A stretch of DNA of 62,393 bases from Achromobacter deleyi (GCF_902859705.1 NZ_CADIJO010000030.1:1-62393); one strand, 5' to 3'; counted from the stretch's first letter, positions 17,342 to 26,665 are shown. Made by a program: numbers and translations. Notes: generated by a model from the sequence alone, not told the origin.

Positions 17342-18382
17342 TCAGCCCGGGATCGGCCGGTCGCTGCTGCCGCGCACCACCAGCGCGGGTGCCAGCCGCA
17401 CGCTGTCCGGCTTGCCGCCCGCGATCTTCTGCAACAGCAGTTCCAGGCCCAGACGGCCCATCTGGTGCATGGGCGAATGAATGGTGGTCAGGCCGATGGG
17501 CAGGGCGCCCGCCAACGGCGTGTCGTTGTAGCCCACGATGGCCACGTCGCGGCCGGCTTCCAGGCCCTGTTCGCGAGCCGCGCCCATCACGCCCACCGCC
17601 AGGAAGTCGTTGACCGCGAAGATCGCGGTCGGGCGGTCGGGGCCGGCCAACAGGCGCGCACCGACGTGACGGCCCGCGTCGGTATCGAACGGGCTTTCGA
17701 TGCGCCAGTGGCCGGGCACTTCCACCCCTTGCCGCGCACAGGCCGCGAAGAATCCCGCCGAGCGGTCGCGCCCGGTGCTGGCGAACGGCTCGCCCACCAT
17801 CACCGCGATGCGGCGGTGGCCCATGGCCAGCAGGTGTTCGGCGGCCAGGCGGCCGCCTTCGATATCGTCGCAGGTGACGGCGCAATGGTCGTCGGCATGG
17901 CGGCTGACCAGCACGAACGGCACCTCGCGCTGCGCCAGCTCGGCCAGCAGGGGATTGACCTCGGCGCCATCGTGGCTGTGCGCATCGCCCAGGATCAGGC
18001 CGTCCACGCGGCGCGCCAAGGCCATCTCGATCAGCTTGCGCTGCTTGTCCGGCACGTCCTGGGTGTTCGATACGAAGGTCAGGTAGCCGTGTTCGGCTGC
18101 GGCCTCGTCCACGCCTTCGTAGATGGTGGCCAGCACCATGTCCGACAGCCGCGGCACCAGCACGCCAATGGTGCGGCTGCGGCGCGTCTTCAGGCTGGCC
18201 GCATGAGGGTTGGTCTGATATTGCAGTTCGGCGGCCAGCGTACGGATGCGTTTGACGGTGTCGGGCGCGGCGGCGGCGCGTGCGTCGTCCTCGGAACCGT
18301 TGAGGACGCGGGACACGGTCGAAACGTTCAAACCGAGCTGCCGCGCCAGGCTTTGCAGCGTGACAGGGCGCGATTTATTCAT
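17342..18382 (-). CDS. LacI family transcriptional regulator
   Basis: A 346-residue repressor: N-terminal LacI helix-turn-helix and hinge (TLQSLARQLGLNVSTVSRVL at residues 8-27, then NPHAASLKTRRSRTIGVLVP around 58-77) followed by a periplasmic-binding-protein-like effector domain. It is divergent from the MFS transporter at 18524 and the amidase. A perfect 16-base palindrome with central CG, typical of LacI operators, lies directly in front of the MFS gene. It likely represses the importer-amidase operon until the substrate appears. Confidence 0.9.
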   Translation of the reverse strand: MNKSRPVTLQSLARQLGLNVSTVSRVLNGSEDDARAAAAPDTVKRIRTLAAELQYQTNPHAASLKTRRSRTIGVLVPRLSDMVLATIYEGVDEAAAEHGYLTFVSNTQDVPDKQRKLIEMALARRVDGLILGDAHSHDGAEVNPLLAELAQREVPFVLVSRHADDHCAVTCDDIEGGRLAAEHLLAMGHRRIAVMVGEPFASTGRDRSAGFFAACARQGVEVPGHWRIESPFDTDAGRHVGARLLAGPDRPTAIFAVNDFLAVGVMGAAREQGLEAGRDVAIVGYNDTPLAGALPIGLTTIHSPMHQMGRLGLELLLQKIAGGKPDSVRLAPALVVRGSSDRPIPG

Positions 18383-18485
18383 GGGGCTGGAGGATACACG
18401 CTCGAATACCGCTGTTGGGTATTCCCCGGCAACCTAGGGTTTACACGGTGTCGATTTTTCGCGTTCGACCCCTTAGTATTCCGCA

Positions 18486-18501
18486 ACCCAAACGTTTGGG
18501 T
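18486..18501. promoter_or_regulatory. LacI-type operator
   Basis: ACCCAAACGTTTGGGT is a perfect 16-base palindrome with the central CG step expected for LacI-family sites. It ends 22 bases before the MFS start codon in the 141-base divergent promoter region. Confidence 0.75.
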
Positions 18502-18523
18502 AAAACGACTGGATCGATTCGCA

Positions 18524-19864
18524 ATGACACCTGACACCCAGAATTCCCGGTTCCGCTACCGGATCTTCACCATGGTCGTGCTGCTGGCACTGATCAATTA
18601 CATCGACCGCGGCGCCATGTCCTACGCCGCCGCCCACATCACCGGCGAATACGGCCTGGACCGCGGCGACTGGGGCTCGGTCCTGGGCTACTTCGGCTAC
18701 GGCTACATGGTCGGCGCGCTGTTCGGCGGCATGCTGGCCGACCACTTCGGCCCGCGCAAGGTCTGGATCGTGGCCGGCGTCACCTGGTCCATCTTCGAGA
18801 TCGCCACCGCCTGGGCGGGGGATTTCGGCCTGGCCTTCCTGGGCGGCTCGGCGCTGGCCGGCTTTGCCACCATCCGCATCCTGTTCGGCGCGGCCGAAGG
18901 CCCGGCGTACTCCATCATCAACAAGACCATCGCCAACTGGGCCACCACCCGCGAACGCGGCTTCGTGGTCGGCTTCGGCCTGCTCAGCACGCCGCTGGGC
19001 GCCTTGCTGACCGCCCCGGTGGCCGTGGGCCTGCTCAGCCTGACCGGCAGCTGGCGCGCCATGTTCTACATCCTGGGCGCGGCCGGCCTGATCGTGCTGG
19101 TGTTCTTCATGCGCATCTTCACCGACCGCCCGGAAACCAATCCGCGCGTGTCCCCGGCCGAGCTGCAGGAAATCCAGGCGTCCCGCGCCCAGGCCGCGGC
19201 CGGGCAGGGCGACGATGCCCCGCCGCTGCCGTGGTGGAGCTTCTTTCGCAGCAAGACCCTGGTGCTGAACACCCTGGGCTACTTCTCGTTCATGTACGTG
19301 AACTTCCTGCTGCTGACCTGGACCCCGAAGTACCTGCAGGACAACTTCGGCTACAGCCTGTCGTCGCTCTGGTACATGGGCATGATTCCCTGGACCGGCG
19401 CCTGCGTCACCGTGCTGCTGGGCGGCCGTATTTCCGACCTGCTGTTCAAGCGCACCGGCAGCCTGAAGATCGCCCGCAGCTGGTTCGCCGCCGGTTGCCT
19501 CTTGGCCACCACGCTGTGCTTCCTGCTCGTATCGCAGGCGCAATCGGTGTTCGCCGTGATCGCCCTGATGACGCTGGCCAACGCCCTGAACGCGCTGCCC
19601 AACTCGGTCTACTGGGCCGTCGTCATCGACACCGCGCCGGCCAACCGCGTCGGCACCTTCAGCGGCCTGATGCACTTTTTCGCCAACATCGCGTCCATTC
19701 TGGCGCCTACGCTGACCGGCTACCTGGCCGCGCGCCACGGCTATTCGGTCATGTTCGTGGCCGCTTCGGTCGCCACCGCGGTCGGCATGTGTGCGATGCT
19801 GCAGGTTCGCCCCGGGGTCGGCCCGCGCCTGCCGTCCGCCCCGCGCCAAGGAGCCGCACGATGA
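18524..19864 (+). CDS. MFS transporter, anion:cation symporter family
   Basis: A 446-residue importer with about twelve transmembrane segments. The first helix carries LINYIDRGAMSYAA, the hallmark of the ACS family (hexuronate, galactonate, phthalate and related acid transporters). The frame stays open for 2 kb upstream on account of base composition; ATG 18524 gives the expected N-terminus and sits after the LacI operator. The amidase gene follows with its ATG four bases before this stop ends, so import and hydrolysis of one amide or organic acid are coupled. Confidence 0.88.
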   Translation: MTPDTQNSRFRYRIFTMVVLLALINYIDRGAMSYAAAHITGEYGLDRGDWGSVLGYFGYGYMVGALFGGMLADHFGPRKVWIVAGVTWSIFEIATAWAGDFGLAFLGGSALAGFATIRILFGAAEGPAYSIINKTIANWATTRERGFVVGFGLLSTPLGALLTAPVAVGLLSLTGSWRAMFYILGAAGLIVLVFFMRIFTDRPETNPRVSPAELQEIQASRAQAAAGQGDDAPPLPWWSFFRSKTLVLNTLGYFSFMYVNFLLLTWTPKYLQDNFGYSLSSLWYMGMIPWTGACVTVLLGGRISDLLFKRTGSLKIARSWFAAGCLLATTLCFLLVSQAQSVFAVIALMTLANALNALPNSVYWAVVIDTAPANRVGTFSGLMHFFANIASILAPTLTGYLAARHGYSVMFVAASVATAVGMCAMLQVRPGVGPRLPSAPRQGAAR

Positions 19865-21261
19865 ACCCGCAACACCCCCCACGCCCGACCCTGGCCGTCG
19901 AGCCCGGCTTTTTCGCCGGCCGCACGCTGGCCGACCTGCAGGACGCCATGCGCCAGGGCGCGCTCAGCGCCGAAGCCCTGGTGCGCCATGCCGGCGCTGC
20001 GATCGAGCGCCTGAACCCCCAGCTCAACGCCTTCGTGCACGTCGATATCGACGCCGCCCTGGCCACGGCGCGGGCCCTGGACGACGAGCGCGCGCAGGGC
20101 CGGGTGCGCGGACCGCTGCATGGCATTCCCGTCGCCATCAAAGACAACGTCGACACCGCCGACATGCCCACCACCATGGGCGCCGCGCACTTCCTGGGCC
20201 ACCGCCCCGCGGCCGACGCCGACTGCGTGGCGTTGCTGCGCGCGGCCGGCGCCATCGTCATCGGCAAGACCTTGACCCACGAATTCGCCTACGGTCCCAC
20301 CGGCGACCGCAGCGTGCAGGGCGCCTCGCGCAACCCGTGGCGCACCACCCAGATCACCGGCGGTTCCAGCGCCGGCAGCGCGGCGGCGGTCGCGTCCGGC
20401 ATGGTGCCGGTGGCGCTGGGCACCGATACCGGCGGCTCGGTGCGCGTGCCGTCGGCGCTGTGCGGCCTGGTGGGCTTCAAGCCCACGCACGGCCGCGTGT
20501 CGGCGCAAGGCCTGTTCCCGCTGTCGCCCAGCATCGAAGATGCCGGCGTGCTGGCCAATACCGTGCAGGATGCCCAGGCCTTCATGCAGGCCTTGTCCGG
20601 CGGCGCCATCGGCGCCTTTGCCGACGCCGCCAATCCGGGCCTGGCCGCGCCGCGCATGATGTGGGTGCCCAACGCGCCATTCGCCATCGACGAGGCAGCG
20701 GTCACCGCCTGCGTGCGCGCTGCGGCGCTGCGTTTTCTGGGGGCATCGGACGACGCCGGCCTGCAGGACGGCGCCGAGGTCACCCGCCATGCCCGTGCGC
20801 TGCAAGGCGCGCTGGGGGCCATCCAGCGTTCGGAAGCCTACGCCGTGCATGCCGAACGGGTCGAGGACGAACCCGAAAAGTTCGACCCCGAAGTCCTGGA
20901 ACGCCTGCGGGCCTCGCGCCCGGTGCAAGGCTGGGAATACGTGCGCGCCATCAACACCCGGACCCGGCTGCGCGCCGTGTTCGCGGAAATCTTCGAGCGG
21001 GTCGACGTACTGGCGCTGCCGACGGTGGCCATCACCGCGCCGGCCTTGCAGCAGCGCAGCGTGGCTGGCCCGGGCAGCGCGGGCGTGCGCGAAACCCTGC
21101 TGGGCCTGACCAATCCGTGGAACCTGCTGGGTTTGCCGGCCATCGCCTTGCCGGCGGGTTTCGTCGACGGCATGCCGGTGAGCCTGCAGCTGGTGGCGGC
21201 CGAAGGCTCTGACGCGCGCCTGCTGGCCTTGGCGGCGCAGCGCTGGCAACCGCCGGCCTGA
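19861..21261 (+). CDS. Amidase, amidase-signature family
   Basis: A 466-residue hydrolase of the amidase-signature family. The Ser-cisSer-Lys triad can be placed: Lys94 in VAIKDNVD, cis-Ser169 in GGSSAGSAA and Ser193 in GTDTGGSVRVPS; the 24-residue distance between the two serines matches characterised amidases. It hydrolyses an amide to acid and ammonia in the cytosol. It overlaps the MFS gene by four bases and is co-regulated by the LacI protein. Substrate unknown; aryl or short aliphatic amides and urea-type compounds are possible. Confidence 0.88.
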   Translation: MNPQHPPRPTLAVEPGFFAGRTLADLQDAMRQGALSAEALVRHAGAAIERLNPQLNAFVHVDIDAALATARALDDERAQGRVRGPLHGIPVAIKDNVDTADMPTTMGAAHFLGHRPAADADCVALLRAAGAIVIGKTLTHEFAYGPTGDRSVQGASRNPWRTTQITGGSSAGSAAAVASGMVPVALGTDTGGSVRVPSALCGLVGFKPTHGRVSAQGLFPLSPSIEDAGVLANTVQDAQAFMQALSGGAIGAFADAANPGLAAPRMMWVPNAPFAIDEAAVTACVRAAALRFLGASDDAGLQDGAEVTRHARALQGALGAIQRSEAYAVHAERVEDEPEKFDPEVLERLRASRPVQGWEYVRAINTRTRLRAVFAEIFERVDVLALPTVAITAPALQQRSVAGPGSAGVRETLLGLTNPWNLLGLPAIALPAGFVDGMPVSLQLVAAEGSDARLLALAAQRWQPPA

Positions 21262-21281
21262 CCCGCGGGGGGCGACCGGCC

Positions 21282-22673
21282 TTAGCCGTTGTCGCCCACC
21301 ACCGGGCCGATCGACGTGTCGGTCTTGATCACGTTGCGCTTGCCGGTCAGGTCGAACGTCTGTTCCTTGCCGTCCGGACCTGGGTCGCGGATCCAGAGCT
21401 GCGCGGCCAGGCCGTCCTTGTTGTAGCTGCCGAACCAGTCCACCACCCGGCCGATATGGCAGCGTTGGCCGACGTACACGGCCATGTCGCCCACGATTTC
21501 GTAGCTGTAGTGCCCGGCGCCGAAACTGTAGTAGCTGTCGCGGTCGTCCTGGGACACGCCGGGCGGCATCGGGCACAGCGGCTCTTCGCCGCTGTAGGCC
21601 TCGCGCACCTGGCTGGTGTCGATGCCCTTCAATGAGCGGGTCAACTCTGCGTGCAGGGTGTCGTCCAGCGTCCGGGTCGCGCCGTTGTCAAGCTTCTGCT
21701 GCTTGGGCACCGACATCCCGTAGCGGTAGCGCACCGTCAGCGTCGGCACATCGCCGATGCGGTGCAGCGGCCGCATCAGGTACACGCGGTCTTGTCCGTA
21801 GGCGCCCACGCGGTAGGCCACGTAGACCCGATCGCGCAGGCGGATCCAGGTGCCTTCCTGGTTGGCGCCGCGGCCATTGATGGTGTACAGCGACGAACCG
21901 GCATCGCCGTCGGCATTGCCGACGTCGGCCGGCACGAAGCGCGCGCCGTCGCGGCGCCAGGCGCTGACATCCGAAAACAGGCCCGTGCCGCCCACATAGG
22001 CATCGATGACCAGGTCGCGCCGGCCGTCGCCGTCCAGGTCCATCAGCGTGTAGCCGACGTTGCCGCCTTCGGCCTCGACCTCCAGGCCGGACGCCTGCAA
22101 GGCGCGCCATTCGTCGTCCGTCACGCCGTCCGGCCGCGCCGTGGGAAAGTGCGCCGCGTCATCGCTGTCTTTGTCGCGCACGTTGGCAAAGGTCGTCGTG
22201 CCGGCCTTGACCGACAGGGTCTCCAGTGTTTTCTCCAGCGGGAATTCCGGATCGTTCGCCCGCGCCGCGTCCACGGCCTGGCGCAGGTCGGCCAGCGCCA
22301 GGCGGTCGATGTCATCGGGCTGATACGCCTGCACGCGGGCCAGTTGCGCTTGCAGGTCGGCCACGCGCGCCTCATAGCGCGTGCGCAGGCAGGCGGCATC
22401 GGCGCGGCACAGGTCGCGCTGCTTCAGCCAGCCGCGCTGCGTCTGCCGCAACGCATCGGCCTGTTGCGGCTGGGCCGCGCGCAGCTTGCCGTAGGTGGTG
22501 CCCAGCTCGGCGTCCAGCGCATACAGGCCCGGGTCGGCGCAAATGGCGATTTCGGCAGGCGTGCGGGCGCGGCCACAGTCCATGCCGGCTGCTGCCGCGG
22601 GCGCGGCAAATGCGGCAAGTGCGGCAAGCGCCAGGGGCAGGGCGGCGAACAGGCAAGGCGAGAAACGGCGCAT
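21282..22673 (-). CDS. Exported protein with N-terminal LprI-like (DUF1311) domain
   Basis: A 463-residue secreted protein. A signal peptide (MRRFSPCLFAALPLALAAL, cleavage near residue 29) precedes a DUF1311/LprI-like domain with the usual pattern C-A-TPAEIAIC, LYALDAELGTTYGKL, QRGWLKQRDLC and CLRTRYEARVADL at about residues 32-100. The rest holds VGYTLMDLDGDGRRDLVIDAY, an FG-GAP/EF-hand-like calcium motif, and a C-terminal region I do not recognise. LprI-like domains can inhibit lysozyme; whether this one does is unknown. ATG 22673 follows AGGAG. Convergent with the amidase 20 bases away. Confidence 0.7.
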   Translation of the reverse strand: MRRFSPCLFAALPLALAALAAFAAPAAAAGMDCGRARTPAEIAICADPGLYALDAELGTTYGKLRAAQPQQADALRQTQRGWLKQRDLCRADAACLRTRYEARVADLQAQLARVQAYQPDDIDRLALADLRQAVDAARANDPEFPLEKTLETLSVKAGTTTFANVRDKDSDDAAHFPTARPDGVTDDEWRALQASGLEVEAEGGNVGYTLMDLDGDGRRDLVIDAYVGGTGLFSDVSAWRRDGARFVPADVGNADGDAGSSLYTINGRGANQEGTWIRLRDRVYVAYRVGAYGQDRVYLMRPLHRIGDVPTLTVRYRYGMSVPKQQKLDNGATRTLDDTLHAELTRSLKGIDTSQVREAYSGEEPLCPMPPGVSQDDRDSYYSFGAGHYSYEIVGDMAVYVGQRCHIGRVVDWFGSYNKDGLAAQLWIRDPGPDGKEQTFDLTGKRNVIKTDTSIGPVVGDNG

Positions 22674-22888
22674 CAAGGGGCAAACTCCTGAAGGGCGAAA
22701 GGGGGCGCGGCGGCCGCATCGATCAACCCGATGCCATCCGCGCAAGCAGGCGGCATCGTATAGGAACCGGGACTAGGGTAAATACTAGAACTTGCCTTTG
22801 CTTACATTACACTAGAGGGCCTGGTGCAAATCGGTGCGGGCGAATCATTGCGCGCCTGCCTCGATCCGCCGCTCTTTCCCCCGCCGCG

Positions 22889-23581
22889 ATGATTGATGAT
22901 CTGGTTCAACTGGGCAAGCTGGTCAGCCTGGGCCTGGCGCTGATGCTGCCGCTGGCCAACCCGCTGACCTCGATGACCCTGCTGCTGTCCCTGGGACAGC
23001 ACATTCCCTACAAAGAGCGCGAACGCCAGATCCGGCAGGCCGCCTGTTATGTGGTGGGCATCATGCTGGTGACCTACTACGCGGGCGCCTGGATCATGGC
23101 CACCTTCGGCATTTCTATTCCCGGCCTGCGCATCGCGGGCGGCCTGATCGTGGCCAGCATCGGCTTTTCCATGCTGTTTCCGTCCAGCACGGCCACCGAC
23201 GAGCGCGAGGCCGACGTGGCCGCCGACGTCGCGGTGCACCGGCAGGTGCCCAACATCGCCTTCGTGCCGCTGGCCATGCCCGGCACCGCCGGCCCGGGCA
23301 CCATCGCCATGATCATCAGCGCCGCCTCGACCGTGGGCGGCGAAACCGCCGGGCACTACCCCGCCTGGACCATCGCCGTCACGCCGATCATCGTATTCGT
23401 GCTGCTGGGCTTTCTGTTCTGGATCTGCCTGCGCTCGGCCGGCCGCATCGTCGCCCTGATCGGCAACAGCGGCGTCGAAGCCATCTCGCGCATCATGGGC
23501 TTCCTGCTCGTCTGCATGGCGGTGCAGTTCGTCATCAACGGCGTTCTTGAAATCGTGGCCCAACATGCCGCCGGCGCCTGA
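22889..23581 (+). CDS. MarC family integral membrane protein
   Basis: A 230-residue protein with six predicted transmembrane segments and the MarC/YhgN family pattern (LMLPLANPLTSMTLLLSL near the start, VPLAMPGTAGPGTIAMII in the middle, ISRIMGFLLVCMAVQFVING at the end). The family was once linked to multiple antibiotic resistance, but its function is unresolved. It starts an apparent three-gene unit: the DUF4105 gene begins 17 bases before its stop. Confidence 0.88.
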   Translation: MIDDLVQLGKLVSLGLALMLPLANPLTSMTLLLSLGQHIPYKERERQIRQAACYVVGIMLVTYYAGAWIMATFGISIPGLRIAGGLIVASIGFSMLFPSSTATDEREADVAADVAVHRQVPNIAFVPLAMPGTAGPGTIAMIISAASTVGGETAGHYPAWTIAVTPIIVFVLLGFLFWICLRSAGRIVALIGNSGVEAISRIMGFLLVCMAVQFVINGVLEIVAQHAAGA

Positions 23582-24623
23582 CGCTTCCAGCCTCGCCCGG
23601 CGCTGCCTGCGTGTGCTGGGCCTGGCCGCGCTGAGCCTCGTGATCCTGTGTTCCATGGTGTGGGCCTGCCTGGCCCTGTGGTACCAGGGGCCGTCCGCGG
23701 CCTGGGCCAAGGGGCTGCTGATGCTGGCCTGGACGGCACTTGGCCTGTATGCGCTCTTGCGCCTGTGGCACGGCGTCGGTCGGCTGCGGCGCCGGCCCGC
23801 GCTGTGGGCCTACGTCGTCGCGCTGGTCGTCCTGGCGCTGTGGTGGCAGGCCATCGCCCCGTCCAATGACCGCGTCTGGGCCGACGATGTTGCCAAGACG
23901 CTGCGCGGCACGGTCGCCGGCAACCTCGTCACGCTGGACAACGTGCGCGACTTCAAGTGGCGCTCGGACACCGACTACACGCCGCGCTGGGAAACCCGCG
24001 TCTACGACCTGAACGACCTGCAATCGGTGGACATGGTGCTGTCGTACTGGGACGGCCCGGCCATTGCGCACACGCTGGTGTCGTTCGGCTTTGCCGACGG
24101 CCGCCACATCGTGTTCTCGGTCGAGATCCGCAAAGAACGCGGCGAACAGTTCTCGGAACTGGGCGGCTTTTTCAAGAAGTTCGAATTGAGCGTGGTGGCG
24201 GCTGACGAACGCGACGTGCTGTACGTGCGCGCCGGCCCGCGCGCCGAGAACGTCTATATCTACCCCGTCAAGATGCCGGTCGCGGACATGCGCGAACTGT
24301 TCCTGTCGTACATTCGCACCGCCAACGACCTGGCCGACACGCCGCGCTTCTATCACACCGTCACCGCCAACTGCACCACGCTGGTCTATCGCATGGTGCG
24401 CGCCATCGTGCCGGGGTTGCCGCTGGACTACCGCATCCTGCTGTCGGGCTATCTGCCCGAATACCTGTACGACCAGGGCGGGCTGGACACCAGCCTGCCG
24501 CTGCAGACGCTGCGCGAACGCGGCTTCGTCGGCATTCCGCCCATTCTGGGCGAAGACTCGATGGGCTTCTCGAAGTCCATCCGCCGCCACCTGCGCGCCG
24601 GCCAGGCCGAGGGGGCGCCATGA
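23565..24623 (+). CDS. DUF4105 membrane-anchored protein
   Basis: A 352-residue protein with three hydrophobic segments in the first 105 residues (TM near 18-38, 46-62, 77-94) followed by a periplasmic domain of the DUF4105 family: NVRDFKWRSDTDYTPRWETR, FSVEIRKERGEQFS, then a TANCTTLVYRM segment carrying the conserved cysteine. DUF4105 is distantly related to papain-like/NlpC-type folds and is often called the Lnb N-terminal-like periplasmic domain; function is unproven. It is translationally coupled to marC upstream and overlaps the mini-protein gene downstream by four bases. Confidence 0.8.
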   Translation: MPPAPDASSLARRCLRVLGLAALSLVILCSMVWACLALWYQGPSAAWAKGLLMLAWTALGLYALLRLWHGVGRLRRRPALWAYVVALVVLALWWQAIAPSNDRVWADDVAKTLRGTVAGNLVTLDNVRDFKWRSDTDYTPRWETRVYDLNDLQSVDMVLSYWDGPAIAHTLVSFGFADGRHIVFSVEIRKERGEQFSELGGFFKKFELSVVAADERDVLYVRAGPRAENVYIYPVKMPVADMRELFLSYIRTANDLADTPRFYHTVTANCTTLVYRMVRAIVPGLPLDYRILLSGYLPEYLYDQGGLDTSLPLQTLRERGFVGIPPILGEDSMGFSKSIRRHLRAGQAEGAP

Positions 24624-24832
24624 TCTCGGGTCGCGCCGTGCTGTGGTGCCTGCTGTTGGGGGTGCTGGTGATGCTGCTGGTGCGCATGCCGGGCGTGCGG
24701 CTTTATGACTACCTTGCCACGCGTTGGCGGGGCGGGCAGACCGACGAGCCTGCCGTCGAGGCCCATGCCGCCGAGGCGTCGACGGCATCCGCCAATCCGG
24801 CGCCCGGGCGCCAGGTGCGTCAGCCGGGGTAG
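24620..24832 (+). CDS. Single-span mini-protein, paralogue of 26766-26984
   Basis: A 70-residue protein whose ATG overlaps the DUF4105 stop (ATGA). One transmembrane helix (VLWCLLLGVLVMLLVRM) leads into PGVRLYDYLATRWR, then a hydrophilic tail rich in Ala, Glu and Ser. The segment PG-x(2)-LYD-x(2)-ATR-x-R recurs in the mini-protein at 26766. Unknown function; coupling suggests it works with the DUF4105 protein in the inner membrane. Confidence 0.65.
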   Translation: MISGRAVLWCLLLGVLVMLLVRMPGVRLYDYLATRWRGGQTDEPAVEAHAAEASTASANPAPGRQVRQPG

Positions 24833-24869
24833 GCCGCTTGCACAGGGCGGCCGCGCGGGTGCTGCCTCA

Positions 24870-25553
24870 TCAGCCGGGATAGCGCCGCGCCAGGCCCTGG
24901 CCCGCCAACGAAATCACGGGCGGCGCCACGAAGGCCCACAGGCCGATGCCCGCGTGCAGCAGCGCGGCCGCGCCGCAGCCCACCGCAAACGCCAGCACCG
25001 CCCGGCTCATCCGCGCCATGCGGCGCTTGCCGGCTTCGTCGCATTCGCCGCGCGCGGCATCGGCCAGGTCCAGCATGATCTGCGTGGTGGTGCCCGTCAT
25101 CAGCGTCGACGGCGGCGCCGCGCTCAAATGCACCCGGTGCACCGCGTTCTGGATCGACATCGCCAGCACCATCGTCATGCCGGTGGCGAACAGCCCCCAG
25201 CTGTCGCCCACCGGAAACGGCCCCAGCGCCAACGCCACCGCTGCCGCCACGCACAACAGCAGCGTCTTCATCGACAGCAGCCACATGAACGCCGGCCGCC
25301 CCGCATCGCGCCGCGACTGGCCATACAGCCGCGCGAGGAACACGCCCAGGCAGAACACCGGCAACGCTGCCAGCTTGGTCCAGGCGCCGGATGCGCCGTT
25401 GCCCAGCGCATAGCCGATCGTCACGAAGTTGCCCGTCACGTGTGCCGAGAACAGGCCGTGCAAGGCAATGAACCCCAGGGTATCGACATAGCCGCCGTTC
25501 AGGCTCAGCAGTAACGGCAGGCGTTCATCGGCAGGCGCGGCGGGGGAGGGCAT
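24870..25553 (-). CDS. YoaK/DUF1275 family membrane protein
   Basis: A 227-residue protein with about six transmembrane segments. Family markers: LSLNGGYVDTLGFIALHGLF and SAHVTGNFVTIGYAL near the start, MSIQNAVHRVH and TLMTGTTTQIMLDL in the middle. DUF1275 proteins are uncharacterised, presumed transporters. I use ATG 25553; ATG 25592 would add 13 residues without a better ribosome binding site. Convergent with the mini-protein gene at 24620. Confidence 0.85.
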   Translation of the reverse strand: MPSPAAPADERLPLLLSLNGGYVDTLGFIALHGLFSAHVTGNFVTIGYALGNGASGAWTKLAALPVFCLGVFLARLYGQSRRDAGRPAFMWLLSMKTLLLCVAAAVALALGPFPVGDSWGLFATGMTMVLAMSIQNAVHRVHLSAAPPSTLMTGTTTQIMLDLADAARGECDEAGKRRMARMSRAVLAFAVGCGAAALLHAGIGLWAFVAPPVISLAGQGLARRYPG

Positions 25554-25687
25554 GGGCTTGTGGCTCCGGTGGCAAAGGGCGAAATAACGCATCGCTGATG
25601 GGGTTGTAGCGCAGTTCAGCCGGGCCGCCCAGGCGGTGCGGCAGCTGGGATAAGATAAGCGCCCGGACGCAAAGCACGCTATCCATC

Positions 25688-26512
25688 ATGCCCATTTTCC
25701 CGGTCACCGCCGACCTTTGCCTGAACGTATCCGCTGCACGTGCGCACCCGCGCCCCACGTGGCGCGCCTGGGTGATCGGCGCGGCGCTGTCGCTATCCGC
25801 CGTCGCCACCCCGGCCCATGCCGAAGCCACCCTGGTGGTCGACCTGCTCGACATGGCGCGCGACGGCGACCAGGCGGCGGCCCTGCTGGGCGTGATCGCC
25901 ATCGACCGCAACGAAGAACAGTTCGCTGAAAGCCCCGTCCAGTCCGGCGCGTGCAGCGGCCCCGTGCCCGAGGACATCAACGCCGACGGCGCCTGCTACG
26001 CGGTGCTGTTGCGCGACAGCCACCTGCAGATTTCCAACCTGCGTTCAGACGTGGTGGCGCAATTGGGCAACACCGACTACCTCCTGCTGCGCTGGCGCAC
26101 GTCGCCGGTGGGCAACGCTTCCGCCGCCGACGCCGGTGGCCGCTTCTTTCAGGCCCAGGTCGGCTACAACGGCTTCTACAACGGTAACCAGGGCGAATTT
26201 TTCGACCTCAGCCGCTTGCCCGGCGAGCTGAACCCGAACCGTCCCTACGCCTTCCTGCAGCAGTATTACGACGACCGCCTGAACCAGATCTACCGCCACA
26301 CCCTGGCCGCGCCGGCGTTGCGCCCCGAACACGCCGAAACGCTGCGCCAGGCGCAACGCGAATGGCTGAACAAGACGCAAGCCATCTGCGATGCCCCGGA
26401 AATGGCCGAACCCGAAACCCGCGCCAAGTGCATCGCCGAACGCAGTGCGCAGCGCGTCTGGGAAATCAAGGCCTTGCGGCTGGAATGGGGCGTGGCGAAA
26501 GACCTGACCTAG
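25688..26512 (+). CDS. Exported protein with C-terminal LprI-like region
   Basis: A 274-residue secreted protein. The export signal is internal to a 46-residue N-terminus (hydrophobic VIGAALSLSAVAT, cleavage near AHA). The C-terminal 65 residues (LRQAQREWLNKTQAICDAPE, then KCIAERSAQRVWEIKAL) follow the DUF1311/LprI pattern of an aromatic-anchored helix with paired cysteines. The central domain (VGYNGFYNGNQGEFFDLSRL) is not recognised. With the protein at 21282 it makes two LprI-like envelope proteins within 5 kb. Confidence 0.65.
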   Translation: MPIFPVTADLCLNVSAARAHPRPTWRAWVIGAALSLSAVATPAHAEATLVVDLLDMARDGDQAAALLGVIAIDRNEEQFAESPVQSGACSGPVPEDINADGACYAVLLRDSHLQISNLRSDVVAQLGNTDYLLLRWRTSPVGNASAADAGGRFFQAQVGYNGFYNGNQGEFFDLSRLPGELNPNRPYAFLQQYYDDRLNQIYRHTLAAPALRPEHAETLRQAQREWLNKTQAICDAPEMAEPETRAKCIAERSAQRVWEIKALRLEWGVAKDLT

Positions 26513-26569
26513 CCTCTAGCGATGGCCGGCCTGGCGAGGATTGCAGGGCAACGTTTTTTTGGGGCGGCC

Positions 26570-26665
26570 TATCCCGTCGCGCTTTCCCCATCCCGCTTTT
26601 TTCCGTGCGCCTTCCCGCTTCTCTTCCCGCTTTTCGTCCCATTTCCTGTTTCGTCGTGTTTCCAA
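26570..26665. other. Pyrimidine-rich tract with three CCCGCTT repeats
   Basis: In the 253-base gap before the second mini-protein gene, about 95 bases are strongly biased to C and T on the plus strand. CCCGCTT occurs at 26592-26598, 26614-26620 and 26626-26632. No coding signal is seen on either strand. It lies just upstream of the promoter-like pair at 26659-26688. Confidence 0.4.

Noticed and set aside
16385..18523. Upstream open extension of the MFS gene at 18524
   Set aside because: It runs across the LacI gene, the chaperone gene and the LacI operator on the opposite strand and has no protein-like sequence. The true start is ATG 18524.
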